From CAZGXM01 sp964529795 (GTDB lineage: Bacteria; Bacillota; JADQBR01): DNA of 64,000 nt. The notes under the pieces were generated by a model. It saw nothing but the letters and a program-made list of their open reading frames with translations, was not told where the DNA came from and did not search any database. Each line of letters starts with the position of its first letter. Position 1 is the first letter of the stretch. The position numbers and the translations under genes are program-made. Where the stretch lies: contig CAZGXM010000004.1 in assembly GCA_964529795.1 (NCBI GenBank), forward strand, positions 15,456-79,455, given 5' to 3'. Positions 51,634 through 60,719 of this stretch are shown piece after piece.

Positions 51634-51929
51634 CAAGAATACTTACCTCCTTGCTGGTTACTATCTATTCCTGTCAGCCGATCAATGGCCTGTCGAACTT
51701 CCAAATCGGAAATATGGCTCAACTTTTTTCTTGCAAATACACCAGCACACCTTTTTACCGGTTGCAAATGTTTGATATTTTTCTTTTTGGGATTGGCCAC
51801 TGACCTTTTACGACCATTTACCACTCTTACAAATGTATTATCAATAATATCCCAAACTAAATAGGCTTCGCCCTTGTCGTTTCCTGCCAGGGAATACACC
51901 AGCTGTCCTCGCGTCAGTTCGCGTTTCAC
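51633..51929 (-). CDS. KOW-domain RNA-binding protein (L14e-like), 98 aa
   Basis: Small basic protein with a KOW/SH3-type barrel (about residues 3-60: LTRGQLVYSLAGNDKGEAYLV...FVRVVNGRKR), resembling the archaeal/eukaryotic L14e domain. This protein sits between map and infA in many Clostridia and some Bacilli. The GTG at 51929 is eight bases after GGAGG; the ATG at 51944 lies too near. Its place suggests a ribosome-associated or RNA-binding role, not experimentally defined to my knowledge. Confidence 0.82.
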   Translation of the reverse strand: MKRELTRGQLVYSLAGNDKGEAYLVWDIIDNTFVRVVNGRKRSVANPKKKNIKHLQPVKRCAGVFARKKLSHISDLEVRQAIDRLTGIDSNQQGGKYS

Positions 51930-51947
51930 TTGAGACACCTCCATGTG

Positions 51948-52694
51948 CTAGATACGGGTAAAAATTTTGGGGGCCGTCTCCGTAACAGCCACAGTATCCT
52001 CAAAGTGAGCGGAACTTGTATCGTCTCTTGTAACAACTGTCCAATTATCTTCCAAGGTCACTACTTCATGGGTACCCATGTTAACCATTGGTTCAATAGC
52101 CAGTGTCATACCTGCTTTCAACCTCGGCCCCCTGCCAGGCTTGCCGAAATTGGGTACTTGTGGGTCCTCATGCATTTCCCTGCCGATGCCATGTCCTACA
52201 TAGTCACGCACGACGGAAAAACCATTACTTTCTGCTGTTGTTTGTACCGCATGGGATATATCGCTGAGCCTGTTGCCTTCTATCGCTTTTTTTATCCCGG
52301 CTTCCAGCGCTTCCTCAGTAACCGCCAGCAAACGCTGCAACTCCTCATCAATCTCACCAACAGGATAAGTTCTGGCAGCATCACCGTAAAAACCATTTAT
52401 TACCGTGCCAATGTCAATACTAATAATATTTCCATTTTTTAATTCTCTTAAACCGGGAATACCGTGAACCACTTCCTCGTCGATGGAAGTGCAGATGCTG
52501 GCAGGAAAGCCCTGGTAGCCTTTAAAAGCCGGTTTGGCGCCCTGGCTTAAAATATAGTTTTCCGCAATAGTATCCAGTTCCCTCGTTGTAATGCCAGGCT
52601 CTATGGCTTTTTCCAACTCCAAGTGAGTTTCCGCCACTATTCTACCGGCATCTTTCATATATTCCAATTCACGGTCCGATTTAAGAGTGATCAT
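51948..52694 (-). CDS. map: Methionine aminopeptidase type I, 248 aa
   Basis: Removes N-terminal Met from new proteins. It has the metal ligands D (ISIDIGTVINGFYGDAART), H (GHGIGREMHEDP), E and E (MTLAIEPMVNMG). The short type-Ia form has no zinc finger. It overlaps adk by four bases. Confidence 0.97.
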   Translation of the reverse strand: MITLKSDRELEYMKDAGRIVAETHLELEKAIEPGITTRELDTIAENYILSQGAKPAFKGYQGFPASICTSIDEEVVHGIPGLRELKNGNIISIDIGTVINGFYGDAARTYPVGEIDEELQRLLAVTEEALEAGIKKAIEGNRLSDISHAVQTTAESNGFSVVRDYVGHGIGREMHEDPQVPNFGKPGRGPRLKAGMTLAIEPMVNMGTHEVVTLEDNWTVVTRDDTSSAHFEDTVAVTETAPKIFTRI

Positions 52695-53344
52695 GCCCAG
52701 TCTCTCCCAAGCCTTTCACCAATTTCTTTTAGAACTGCTTTGATTTCCTGATCGCCGTTGATATTCTCCAATAACCCCTGCTTTTGATAATATTCAATCA
52801 ACGGGGCAGTTTGTTTTGCGTATACATCCAATCTATTGGCTACAGTCTCTACCGTGTCATCGCTGCGTTGGTACAACTCGCCGCCGCACACATCGCATTG
52901 ATTAGCTTCTTTAGGTGGGTTAAACGTTACATGATAGGTAGCGCCGCAACTTTTGCAAATACGCCGCCCGGTCAACCGGTCCAGCAGTTTTCCCCTGGGA
53001 ACTTCAATATTAATTACAGCGTCCAATTTAATTCCCAATTCATTTAAAATTTCGTCCAGTGCTTCTGCCTGATTGACAGTACGGGGAAAACCATCCAAAA
53101 GGAATCCCCGTTCGCAATCCGGTTCGGCCAAGCGTTCTCTTACTATTCCCACTGTTACTTCATCGGGTACAAGTTTACCGGCATCGATGTATTCTTTTGC
53201 CTTTCTACCCAATTCAGTTCCATCCTTAATAGCCTTCCGGAACATATCACCGGTGGAAATATGGGGTATCGAAAGCTTTTGTGTTAACACTTCAGCCTGC
53301 GTACCCTTACCAGCTCCCGGAGGACCCATCAACAGTAACTTCAC
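52691..53344 (-). CDS. adk: Adenylate kinase, 217 aa
   Basis: Interconverts ATP + AMP with 2 ADP. P-loop GPPGAGKGT is at 7-15. The long LID domain has four cysteines (C130, C133, C150, C153), so the zinc-stabilised form typical of Gram-positives and thermophiles. GTG start (53344). Its place after secY is conserved. Confidence 0.97.
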   Translation of the reverse strand: MKLLLMGPPGAGKGTQAEVLTQKLSIPHISTGDMFRKAIKDGTELGRKAKEYIDAGKLVPDEVTVGIVRERLAEPDCERGFLLDGFPRTVNQAEALDEILNELGIKLDAVINIEVPRGKLLDRLTGRRICKSCGATYHVTFNPPKEANQCDVCGGELYQRSDDTVETVANRLDVYAKQTAPLIEYYQKQGLLENINGDQEIKAVLKEIGERLGRDWA

Positions 53345-53390
53345 TTGAACCCCTCCCTATTTTGTGCTGCTGCACGATAAGCGAAGCAAT

Positions 53391-54653
53391 TTATTTCATA
53401 AAGCCTTGGTAATTACGCATTAACAAGTGAGACTCGATTTGCTTCATTGTTTCCAGCGCAACACCAACCACAATCAATAGAGCCGTACCGCCAAAATAAA
53501 TATTTAAGCCTGTTACCGCCATAACAAAATTAGGCAGCAGTGCAATCAACGCCAAAAAGATGGCCCCGGAAAGAGTGATCCGTGTCAGTACCTTGTCGAT
53601 ATATTCCGCAGTAGGTCTGCCCGGCCTCAAGCCGGGAATAAAGCCGCCGTACTTTTTCATGTTATCCGCCACATCCTGCGGGTTGAATGTAACGGCGGTA
53701 TAAAAATAGGTAAAAAAGATAATCAATGTAGCATACATAATCATATAGGGAATGGAACGAAAATCGAAAAATCTTTGTAGCACCTGTGCAAAACCGTTAT
53801 TGGGGAACCAGGATGCCATAGTTGTGGGGAAAAGTAAGATGGACATAGCAAAAATAACCGGAATTACCCCTGCCTGGTTAACCTTTAACGGGATATGGGT
53901 GGACTGCCCGCCGTAAACCTTACGGCCGACAACACGCTTCGCGTATTGGACGGGGATTCGTCTCTGCCCTTCCTGAATGGCCACAACACTGGCAATTACC
54001 ACCACGGCAATAACCAGAAAAAACAGCACCGCAAAAATATTGCTTTCTCCCGCGGACACGTACTGGTAGATAGTGTACAAACCGGCAGGCAAACGGGAAA
54101 CAATCCCCGCAAAAATTATCAGGGAAATACCGTTACCGATGCCTTTGTCAGTAATCAACTCGCCCAGCCACATCAAAAACGCCGTACCGGCAGTAAGAGT
54201 GATGGCAATAATGGCGTAAGAACCAAAACCGGGGTTTTCCAACACATTTGCACTACCCAGGAAAAATGCCATCCCTACCGCCTGAATAAAGCCCAGGATA
54301 ACTGTACCGTAGCGTGTAAATTGAACAATCTTTTTCTGCCCTTCCTGGCCCTCTTTTGCCAGGCGTTCCAGATACGGGATTACCACAGTCAACAACTGCA
54401 TGATAATTGACGCGTTAATGTAGGGCATAATGCCCATGGCAAAAATGGTAAACTTTTTAAATGCTCCCCCGGAAATTACGTCGATAAAGCCAAACAAAGT
54501 ACCGTTTGCCATTAGCTCCCTCAGTTGTGCCGTGTCAATACCCGGTACCGGAATATGTACCCCGATACGAAAGACGACAAACATTAAAACCGTAAAAATA
54601 ATTTTTTTACGCAAGTCGTCAATCTTCAGGGCTGACTTTAAGCTGGATAACAT
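53391..54653 (-). CDS. secY: Preprotein translocase subunit SecY, 420 aa
   Basis: Ten-TM pore of the Sec channel. It starts MLSSLKSALKIDDLRKKIIF and has the FRIGVHIPVPGID region of TM1 and the plug. C-terminal cytoplasmic loops bind SecA and ribosome. It overlaps the rplO stop by one base (TAATG), so it is coupled to it. Confidence 0.97.
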   Translation of the reverse strand: MLSSLKSALKIDDLRKKIIFTVLMFVVFRIGVHIPVPGIDTAQLRELMANGTLFGFIDVISGGAFKKFTIFAMGIMPYINASIIMQLLTVVIPYLERLAKEGQEGQKKIVQFTRYGTVILGFIQAVGMAFFLGSANVLENPGFGSYAIIAITLTAGTAFLMWLGELITDKGIGNGISLIIFAGIVSRLPAGLYTIYQYVSAGESNIFAVLFFLVIAVVVIASVVAIQEGQRRIPVQYAKRVVGRKVYGGQSTHIPLKVNQAGVIPVIFAMSILLFPTTMASWFPNNGFAQVLQRFFDFRSIPYMIMYATLIIFFTYFYTAVTFNPQDVADNMKKYGGFIPGLRPGRPTAEYIDKVLTRITLSGAIFLALIALLPNFVMAVTGLNIYFGGTALLIVVGVALETMKQIESHLLMRNYQGFMK

Positions 54654-55096
54654 TATACCACCTCGGCTTTTCCGCCGGCAGCTTCAATTTTGGCCGCTGC
54701 TGCTTTACTAAAATAATTGGCTTTTACCGTCAGAGGTTTTCCCAACTCTCCCTTGGCCAGTACCTTCACCCCGTCCCTGGTCGGGCTGATAAGTCCTTCC
54801 CGTACCAGCAGTTCAGGAGTCACTTCCGTCCCCTCATCAAACCTGTTTAGCTGTGCCAGGTTGATAATCGCAATATCTTTTTTAAAGATATTTGTAAAGC
54901 CGCGTTTAGGAAGCCGGCGAACAAGAGGCATTTGCCCCCCCTCAAAACCACGTCTGACACCACCACCGGACCGGGATTTTTGTCCACCATGCCCGCGACC
55001 GGAAGTTTTTCCTAAACCGGAACCAATTCCCCTGCCTTTACGGGTAGGCTTTTTCTTGGCACCGGGTACCGGTTTGAGTTCATGAATTCTAACCAC
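54653..55096 (-). CDS. rplO: 50S ribosomal protein L15, 147 aa
   Basis: Late-assembly 23S rRNA binder. The Gly-rich N-terminal arm (GRGIGSGLGKTSGRGHGGQKSR in two pieces, GRGIGSGLGKT and SGRGHGGQKSR) and RRLPKRGFTN are typical. Full length. Confidence 0.97.
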   Translation of the reverse strand: MVRIHELKPVPGAKKKPTRKGRGIGSGLGKTSGRGHGGQKSRSGGGVRRGFEGGQMPLVRRLPKRGFTNIFKKDIAIINLAQLNRFDEGTEVTPELLVREGLISPTRDGVKVLAKGELGKPLTVKANYFSKAAAAKIEAAGGKAEVV

Positions 55097-55107
55097 AGCT
55101 ACACCTC

Positions 55108-55296
55108 CTAAACCTCAATTTCTTCGACAACCACTAAGTGATTTACCTTTTTAACCATCCCACGTATGCTGGGCACATCTTCTTTAATAACACTTTGATT
55201 TAACTTCTTTAATCCCAATGCTGCCACCGTTTCTCGTTGCCTTTTACTCTGACCGATCAGGCTTTTCTTAAGCGTAATTTTCAATTTCTTTGCCAT
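55108..55296 (-). CDS. rpmD: 50S ribosomal protein L30, 62 aa
   Basis: MAKKLKITLKKSLIGQSKRQ, the short bacterial form. The second ATG (55296) is seven bases after GGAGG; the first is too close to it. Confidence 0.96.
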   Translation of the reverse strand: MAKKLKITLKKSLIGQSKRQRETVAALGLKKLNQSVIKEDVPSIRGMVKKVNHLVVVEEIEV

Positions 55297-55307
55297 TGCC
55301 ATTCCTC

Positions 55308-55808
55308 CTACCCAAGCAACTCTTCAACTGATTTGCCGCGCAATTTTGCTACTTCCTCGGCACGTTTTAAGTTTTTTAAACCTTCTAATGTAGCATATAC
55401 CATGTTGTTGGCATTGGCAGAACCTAAGGATTTGGTCAAAATATCTCTGATACCGGCTAGTTCCAAAACAGCACGAACCGGGCCGCCTGCAATAACTCCC
55501 GTGCCTTCCGAAGCAGGTTTCAGCAAGACCCGACCGGCGCCAAATCTTCCGACCATTTCGTGAGGAATCGTTGTCCCAACGACCGGGACTTCAATTAAAT
55601 TCTTCTTTGCGTTTTCAATTCCTTTACGAATTGCTCCGGGAACCTCATTTGCTTTACCCAAGCCTGCTCCCACACGTCCGTTTCCGTCTCCGACAACAAC
55701 CAGTGCGCTAAAACTAAAACGGCGACCACCTTTAACAACTTTGGCTACCCGGTTGATGTTGACTACTTTTTCACTTAATTCCAGCTGATTAGGGTCTATA
55801 CCGACCAT
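55308..55808 (-). CDS. rpsE: 30S ribosomal protein S5, 166 aa
   Basis: Decoding-site protein. It has LSEKVVNINRVAKVVKGGRR and a GNGRVGAGLGKANEVP core, and the family's S5 RNA-binding and C-terminal domains are complete. It lies between rplR and rpmD as usual. Confidence 0.97.
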   Translation of the reverse strand: MVGIDPNQLELSEKVVNINRVAKVVKGGRRFSFSALVVVGDGNGRVGAGLGKANEVPGAIRKGIENAKKNLIEVPVVGTTIPHEMVGRFGAGRVLLKPASEGTGVIAGGPVRAVLELAGIRDILTKSLGSANANNMVYATLEGLKNLKRAEEVAKLRGKSVEELLG

Positions 55809-55836
55809 TCATTTCCCTCCTTTACCGAAGAAAAAA

Positions 55837-56202
55837 TCAAAATTCTAAACCGCCTTCCCTGGCACCTTCCGCCAGGGCTGCCACACGACCGTGATAAATA
55901 TATCCGCCCCGGTCAAATACCACTTCATTAATTCCTTTTTCCAGCGCTTTTTTGGCCACCAGCTGACCTACTTTTTTAGCGGTTTCCGTATTGGCGGCAC
56001 CAGCCTCGCCTTTTAATTCCGGGTCCCGGGTAGATGCTGCGACCAGCGTATTGCCCACGGTATCATCGATAATTTGTGCATAAATGTGTTTGGAACTACG
56101 GTAAATTGATAAGCGAGGACGTTCGGGTGTGCCAAATATCTTGTTACGAATACGCCTCCGTTTTTTATTTCTGGCCGTTTTACGGTTATACCTCTTGAAC
56201 AA
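55837..56202 (-). CDS. rplR: 50S ribosomal protein L18, 121 aa
   Basis: Brings 5S rRNA to the large subunit with L5. It has a basic N-terminus and FGTPERPRLSIYRSSKHIYA, and ends GLEF. TTG start at 56202, nine bases after AAAGGAG. Confidence 0.96.
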   Translation of the reverse strand: MFKRYNRKTARNKKRRRIRNKIFGTPERPRLSIYRSSKHIYAQIIDDTVGNTLVAASTRDPELKGEAGAANTETAKKVGQLVAKKALEKGINEVVFDRGGYIYHGRVAALAEGAREGGLEF

Positions 56203-56243
56203 AAAATGTCACTCCTTTCCGCAACAGTCCTATAGCACAAAAA

Positions 56244-56789
56244 TTACTTGGCGGCGACTCCCGCTTTACCAACTTTTCTGCGGATGCGTTCAGCCTCATA
56301 TTTTATTCCTTTGCCTTTATAGGGTTCCGGCTGTCTTACTTTCCGAATATTTGCAGCAACTGCACCTACCAGTTCCTTGTCTATACCCTTGACAACAATT
56401 TTAGTAGGAGCAGGTGTTTCAATTTCTATTCCTGCCGGTGGTTCTATCTCTACCGGTCGGGAGTAGCCAACATTCAGCACCAGTTTTTTGCCCTGCATGT
56501 TAGCCCGGTAGCCAACACCGTTCAATTCCAGCGCCTTTTGGAAGCCCTTCGTAACACCTTCAACCATGTTATTTAAAAGCGCCCTGGTTAAACCGTGCAA
56601 TGCCCGGTGTTCCTTTTTATCGCTGGGACGAGTTACCTGAACCTTGCCGTCTTCTATACTGATGTTTATTTCCGGGTGTAATTTCTTTTCCAACTGTCCC
56701 TTGGGTCCTTTAACGGTAACCTTGTGATCATCTATTTTTACTTCCGCCCCTTCAGGAATCTTGATAGGTAATTTTCCTACCCTTGACAT
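56244..56789 (-). CDS. rplF: 50S ribosomal protein L6, 181 aa
   Basis: Two related domains near the GTPase centre. It starts MSRVGKLPIKIPEGAEV and has the C-terminal signature PEPYKGKGIKYEAERI. Full length. Confidence 0.97.
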   Translation of the reverse strand: MSRVGKLPIKIPEGAEVKIDDHKVTVKGPKGQLEKKLHPEINISIEDGKVQVTRPSDKKEHRALHGLTRALLNNMVEGVTKGFQKALELNGVGYRANMQGKKLVLNVGYSRPVEIEPPAGIEIETPAPTKIVVKGIDKELVGAVAANIRKVRQPEPYKGKGIKYEAERIRRKVGKAGVAAK

Positions 56790-56816
56790 GATGACACCTC
56801 CTGTCGTGAAAAGCTG

Positions 56817-57215
56817 TTACCAAATATAGCAAATAACCTCCCCGCCGGTTCCTTCCTGTCTTGCTCTCTTGTCAGTCATTACCCCTTTTGAGGTGGAAAT
56901 CACTGCTACTCCCAAGCCACCAAGAACCCGGGGAATTTCGTCTTTATTGGCATAAACCCGTAATCCCGGTTTACTGATTCGTTTCAGGCCGGTAATTACC
57001 TTTTCATCATTCTTGCCGTATTTCAGATAAAGCCTGAGGATCCCTTGTTTGCTATCGTCTACAAGTTCAACATCCTTAATATAGCCTTCTTCCTTGAATA
57101 TTTCAGCAATCGCTCTTTTTATCCTGGAGGCAGGCACTTCAACCGTAACTTTATTCGCCATATTCGCATTACGAATTCTGGTTAAAAAGTCTGCAATCGG
57201 GTCCGTCATTACCAT
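56817..57215 (-). CDS. rpsH: 30S ribosomal protein S8, 132 aa
   Basis: Central-domain 16S rRNA binder, and in E. coli the spc-operon repressor. It starts MVMTDPIADFLTRIRNA, has STSKGVMTDKRAR, and ends GGEVICYIW. The first ATG (57215) is eight bases after GGGGG. Confidence 0.97.
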   Translation of the reverse strand: MVMTDPIADFLTRIRNANMANKVTVEVPASRIKRAIAEIFKEEGYIKDVELVDDSKQGILRLYLKYGKNDEKVITGLKRISKPGLRVYANKDEIPRVLGGLGVAVISTSKGVMTDKRARQEGTGGEVICYIW

Positions 57216-57243
57216 CTTAACTACCCCCTTCCAAATCTATTTC

Positions 57244-57429
57244 TTACCAGCTAGCCTTGGTAACGCCGGGAATTTCACCTTTATATGCCAGTTCACGGAA
57301 GCAAATCCGGCAGACACCAAACTTACGCATATAACCATGCGGGCGCCCACAAATCTTGCACCGGTTATGCGCACGCACACGATATTTGGGCTTGCGCTTT
57401 GCCTTCGCAATCATTGATTTTTTAGCCAT
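57244..57429 (-). CDS. rpsN: 30S ribosomal protein S14, zinc type, 61 aa
   Basis: Short zinc-binding S14 (type Z): C24, C27, C40 and C43 in CKICG and CRICF. It ends in the family's IPGVTKASW. This is the ancestral Gram-positive form. Confidence 0.97.
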   Translation of the reverse strand: MAKKSMIAKAKRKPKYRVRAHNRCKICGRPHGYMRKFGVCRICFRELAYKGEIPGVTKASW

Positions 57430-57452
57430 TAGTTATCCCTCCTCCTGGCATG

Positions 57453-57992
57453 TTATTGTCTAAAAGGCATTCCCAATAAACGTAGCAATTCTCTCGCTTC
57501 TTCATCAGTTTTCGCCGTGGTAACGAAAATAACATCCATACCCCTTACCTTATCTACTTTATCATAATCAATTTCCGGAAAAATCAACTGTTCTTTTAAG
57601 CCTAAAGTATAATTACCGCGACCGTCAAAAGCCTTGGGGGAAACACCGTTGAAATCTCTGACCCTGGGTAAGGCAATGTTTATCAGACGGTCCACAAACT
57701 CGTACATTTTCTCCCCCCGCAGTGTTACCTTGCAGCCAATAGGAGTACCCTCTCTTAATTTAAAAGCCGCTACTGACTTTTTGGCCCTGGTAATCACCGG
57801 TTTTTGGCCGGTAATTGTTGCCAAGTTTTCCACCGCACCGTCCAGAGCTTTGGGGTTCTGGGTAGCTTCGCCTACACCCATATTGACAACCACCTTATGC
57901 AGCATGGGTACTTCCATAATATTTTCATAACCGAACTTTTCCATCAATGCCGGTTGCGTTTCTTCCAGGTATTTTTCCTTTAGTCTTGCCAC
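57453..57992 (-). CDS. rplE: 50S ribosomal protein L5, 179 aa
   Basis: 5S rRNA and P-site tRNA contact. LKEKYLEETQPALMEKFGY start, KVVVNMGVGEA, GLKEQLIFPEIDYD. GTG start after GGGGGTAAATCAAG. Confidence 0.97.
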   Translation of the reverse strand: MARLKEKYLEETQPALMEKFGYENIMEVPMLHKVVVNMGVGEATQNPKALDGAVENLATITGQKPVITRAKKSVAAFKLREGTPIGCKVTLRGEKMYEFVDRLINIALPRVRDFNGVSPKAFDGRGNYTLGLKEQLIFPEIDYDKVDKVRGMDVIFVTTAKTDEEARELLRLLGMPFRQ

Positions 57993-58024
57993 CTTGATTT
58001 ACCCCCTTTCCAGCAGAACAACCG

Positions 58025-58351
58025 TTAATCTAAGTCTTCACCGCACTTCTTGCAAACACGTACCTTAGTACCGTCGTCAAGGAATTTCTTGCCTATCCTG
58101 GTGGGCAGGTCGCATTTGTTGCAATATATCATCACATTGGAGCTGGCAATCGGAGCTTCTTTTTCCACAATATCGCCTTGAGGCATCTTTTGGGTAGGGC
58201 GTGTGTGACGTTTAACCACGTTTACTCCCTCGACAACCACCCGCTGCTCTCGGGGCAACACTTGTAAAACCTTCCCCTTTTTACCAACGTCTTTGCCGGT
58301 AATTACAACAACAGTATCGCCTTGTTTAACATGAACCTTGGAGCTTGCCAA
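58025..58351 (-). CDS. rplX: 50S ribosomal protein L24, 108 aa
   Basis: KOW-domain assembly initiator (GDTVVVITGKDVGKKGKVLQV). It has two Cys pairs near the end (CNKCD, CKKCGE). TTG at 58351 preferred (eight bases after GGAGG); the upstream GTG overlaps the ribosome site. Confidence 0.95.
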   Translation of the reverse strand: MASSKVHVKQGDTVVVITGKDVGKKGKVLQVLPREQRVVVEGVNVVKRHTRPTQKMPQGDIVEKEAPIASSNVMIYCNKCDLPTRIGKKFLDDGTKVRVCKKCGEDLD

Positions 58352-58383
58352 TCTTTTCACCTCCGCGAACTAGGTTAAAAACT

Positions 58384-58752
58384 TTAAAGAACTTCTGGCG
58401 CTAACGAAATAATCTTCATGTAATCCTTTTCCCGTAGCTCCCTGGCCACCGGACCAAAAATCCGCGTGCCCTTGGGTTGACCTTGGTCGTTGATGATTAC
58501 CGCAGCATTCTCGTCAAAACGTATATAGGTACCATCGGGCCTTTTAGTCCCTTTTTTTGTACGCACTACTACCGCTTTTACAACATCACCTTTTTTAACC
58601 ACACCGCCGGGTATTGCATCTTTAACCGAAGCAATAATCACGTCTCCTACCGAAGCATACCGGCGTCCGGAACCACCCAGCACTCGAATACACATCAACT
58701 TCTTAGCACCGGTATTATCGCCTACCTTTAGCAGTGACTGGGATTGAATCAT
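58384..58752 (-). CDS. rplN: 50S ribosomal protein L14, 122 aa
   Basis: Inter-subunit bridge protein. MIQSQSLLKVGDNTGAKKL start and FGPVARELREKDYMKIISLAPEVL end, split here as FGPVARELREKDY and IISLAPEVL. Complete. Confidence 0.97.
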   Translation of the reverse strand: MIQSQSLLKVGDNTGAKKLMCIRVLGGSGRRYASVGDVIIASVKDAIPGGVVKKGDVVKAVVVRTKKGTKRPDGTYIRFDENAAVIINDQGQPKGTRIFGPVARELREKDYMKIISLAPEVL

Positions 58753-58785
58753 GTGATGTTACCCCCTTTCAACTCGCAACCAATG

Positions 58786-59049
58786 CTATAGCTCCCGGGA
58801 TTTTTCCAATATTTCCGCTACCCGCCATCTCTTGTCCTTACTTAAAGGCCGGGTTTCCACAATTTTTACCTTATCGCCTACCTTGCACTGGTTAATTTCA
58901 TCATGAGCTTTAAATTTTTTACTCTTTTTCACTGTCCTGCCATAAAGCGGATGGCGAACATAATTTTCTACAGATACAACCACTGTCTTATCCATTTTAT
59001 CGCTGACTACATAGCCGACACGACTCTTACGCATGTTTCTTTCAGCCAA
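58786..59049 (-). CDS. rpsQ: 30S ribosomal protein S17, 87 aa
   Basis: OB-fold 16S rRNA binder. It has RVGYVVSDKMDKTVVVSVE and VRHPLYGRTVKKSKKFKAHDE. TTG start (59049) eight bases after GGAGG. Confidence 0.96.
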   Translation of the reverse strand: MAERNMRKSRVGYVVSDKMDKTVVVSVENYVRHPLYGRTVKKSKKFKAHDEINQCKVGDKVKIVETRPLSKDKRWRVAEILEKSREL

Positions 59050-59068
59050 GCGCCTTTCCTCCTTTCAC

Positions 59069-59269
59069 TTACGCTTCCTGTTTTAATTCACGTTCCCTTA
59101 AAACAGTCCTGGCCCTGGCTATATCCCGACGCACATGCTTAATGCGCATGGGGTTATCCAACTGGCCGGTAGCTAATTGGAAGCGTAGGTTAAACAATTC
59201 CTCTTTCAAATCGTCTACTTTGCGAACTAATTCCTCCGTGGTCAAATCCCGAAGCTCACTAGCTTTCAT
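59069..59269 (-). CDS. rpmC: 50S ribosomal protein L29, 66 aa
   Basis: Two-helix protein at the tunnel exit. MKASELRDLTTEELVRKVDD start, NLRFQLATGQLDN core. The ATG at 59269 overlaps the end of rplP by 11 bases. Confidence 0.96.
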   Translation of the reverse strand: MKASELRDLTTEELVRKVDDLKEELFNLRFQLATGQLDNPMRIKHVRRDIARARTVLRERELKQEA

Positions 59270-59693
59270 CGGCCTCACCACCCACTTCAGTACGTTGTAC
59301 AAACTTAGTTTTAATCGGTAATTTATGGCTGGCCAGACGCATAGCTTCTCTGGCTATACCATCCGCCACTCCTGCCATTTCAAAGAGAATCCGTCCCGGT
59401 TTTACCGCAGCAACCCAGTATTCCGGCGACCCTTTACCGCTACCCATCCGGGTTTCGGCAGGTTTTGCCGTAATCGGGCGGTCAGGAAAGATCCTAATCC
59501 ATACTTTCCCGCCCCGCTTAATATAACGGGTCATAGCAATACGTGCCGCTTCTATTTGGCGACTGGTAATCCATGCCGGTTCCAACGCTTGCAGGCCATA
59601 CTCACCAAAAACTACTTCGTTACCCTTAGTAGCCTTGCCTGAAAGGCTGGGGCGATGCTGTCTACGCCACTTTACCCTTTTCGGCATCAACAT
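59259..59693 (-). CDS. rplP: 50S ribosomal protein L16, 144 aa
   Basis: A-site tRNA support near the peptidyl-transferase centre. MLMPKRVKWRRQHRPSLSG start, EYGLQALEPAWITSRQIEAAR. First ATG (59693) ten bases after GGAGG. Confidence 0.97.
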   Translation of the reverse strand: MLMPKRVKWRRQHRPSLSGKATKGNEVVFGEYGLQALEPAWITSRQIEAARIAMTRYIKRGGKVWIRIFPDRPITAKPAETRMGSGKGSPEYWVAAVKPGRILFEMAGVADGIAREAMRLASHKLPIKTKFVQRTEVGGEADES

Positions 59694-59696
59694 AAG

Positions 59697-60356
59697 TTAC
59701 TTGCCTCCTTCCTCCACTTTGCCTTTTGCATCAGGAAGTACTTCACCTTTATAAATCCATACTTTTACACCGATTTTACCGTAAGTTGTGTTTGCTTCTG
59801 CAAAACCATAGTCAATATCGGCCCTAAGAGTATGCAAAGGTACTTTGCCTTCGCTGTACCATTCCGTCCGGGCCATTTCCGCTCCGCCCAGACGACCGGC
59901 ACACATAATCTTGATTCCTTCCGCACCAAATCGCATGGACCTGGATACCGCCTGTTTCATGGCCCGCCGGAAGGAAATTCTCCGCTCCAGCTGTGCTGCC
60001 ACGTTTTCAGCCACCAACTGGGCATCCAGTTCCGGTTTCTTAACTTCCACAATATTGACATTAACTTTCTTGCCTGTAAGCTTTTCCAGTTGCTTCCGCA
60101 GGGCTTCCACTTCCGCACCACCGCGGCCAATCACTATCCCGGGCTTGGCGGTATGAATGGAAAGCTTAACGCGATTAGCTGCCCGTTCAATTTCAATAGT
60201 TGAAATTCCGGCATCGTAAAGCTTTTTCTTCAGGTAACGACGAATCTTTATATCCTCATGCAGTAAATCAGTATAATCCTTGTCAGCATACCATTTCGCA
60301 TCCCAATCCTTAATGATGCCGATGCGTAAGCCTTTAGGATGAACCTTCTGCCCCAC
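59697..60356 (-). CDS. rpsC: 30S ribosomal protein S3, 219 aa
   Basis: mRNA-entry helicase protein. MGQKVHPKGLRIGIIKDWDA start. KH domain with VIGRGGAEVEALR near residue 75 and the C-terminal S3 domain (GRLGGAEMARTEWYSEGKVP). GTG start overlapping the rplV stop (TAGTG). Confidence 0.97.
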   Translation of the reverse strand: MGQKVHPKGLRIGIIKDWDAKWYADKDYTDLLHEDIKIRRYLKKKLYDAGISTIEIERAANRVKLSIHTAKPGIVIGRGGAEVEALRKQLEKLTGKKVNVNIVEVKKPELDAQLVAENVAAQLERRISFRRAMKQAVSRSMRFGAEGIKIMCAGRLGGAEMARTEWYSEGKVPLHTLRADIDYGFAEANTTYGKIGVKVWIYKGEVLPDAKGKVEEGGK

Positions 60357-60700
60357 TAATTAACCTCCTCCTTTTCCCGTACTATCACGGTAATATGACT
60401 GGTACGCTTTCTAATCATGTCCGCTCGACCCATAGCTCTGGGCATAAACCTCTTCAGCGTCGGCCCCTGATCAACGTAAGCATTGGCAACATAAAGATTG
60501 TCAGGGTCCATCTCATTATTGTGTTCTGCATTGGCGACGGCCGACCGTAGTACTTTGGCGATATATTTCGCGCTGCGCTTGGGTGTAAATTTTAATATGG
60601 TCAGCGCTTCCTGCACATCCTTACCTTTGATCAAGTTAATTACCTGACGTACTTTTCGCGGGGAAATGCGAATAAACCTAGCTACTGCTTTAGCTTCCAT
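60356..60700 (-). CDS. rplV: 50S ribosomal protein L22, 114 aa
   Basis: Lines the exit tunnel. It has RFIRISPRKVRQVINLIKGK, and the loop contains the usual DQGPTLKRFMPRAMGRA segment that forms the tunnel constriction. Full length. Confidence 0.97.
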   Translation of the reverse strand: MEAKAVARFIRISPRKVRQVINLIKGKDVQEALTILKFTPKRSAKYIAKVLRSAVANAEHNNEMDPDNLYVANAYVDQGPTLKRFMPRAMGRADMIRKRTSHITVIVREKEEVN

Positions 60701-60719
60701 GGTTAACCCCCCTCTTAAT

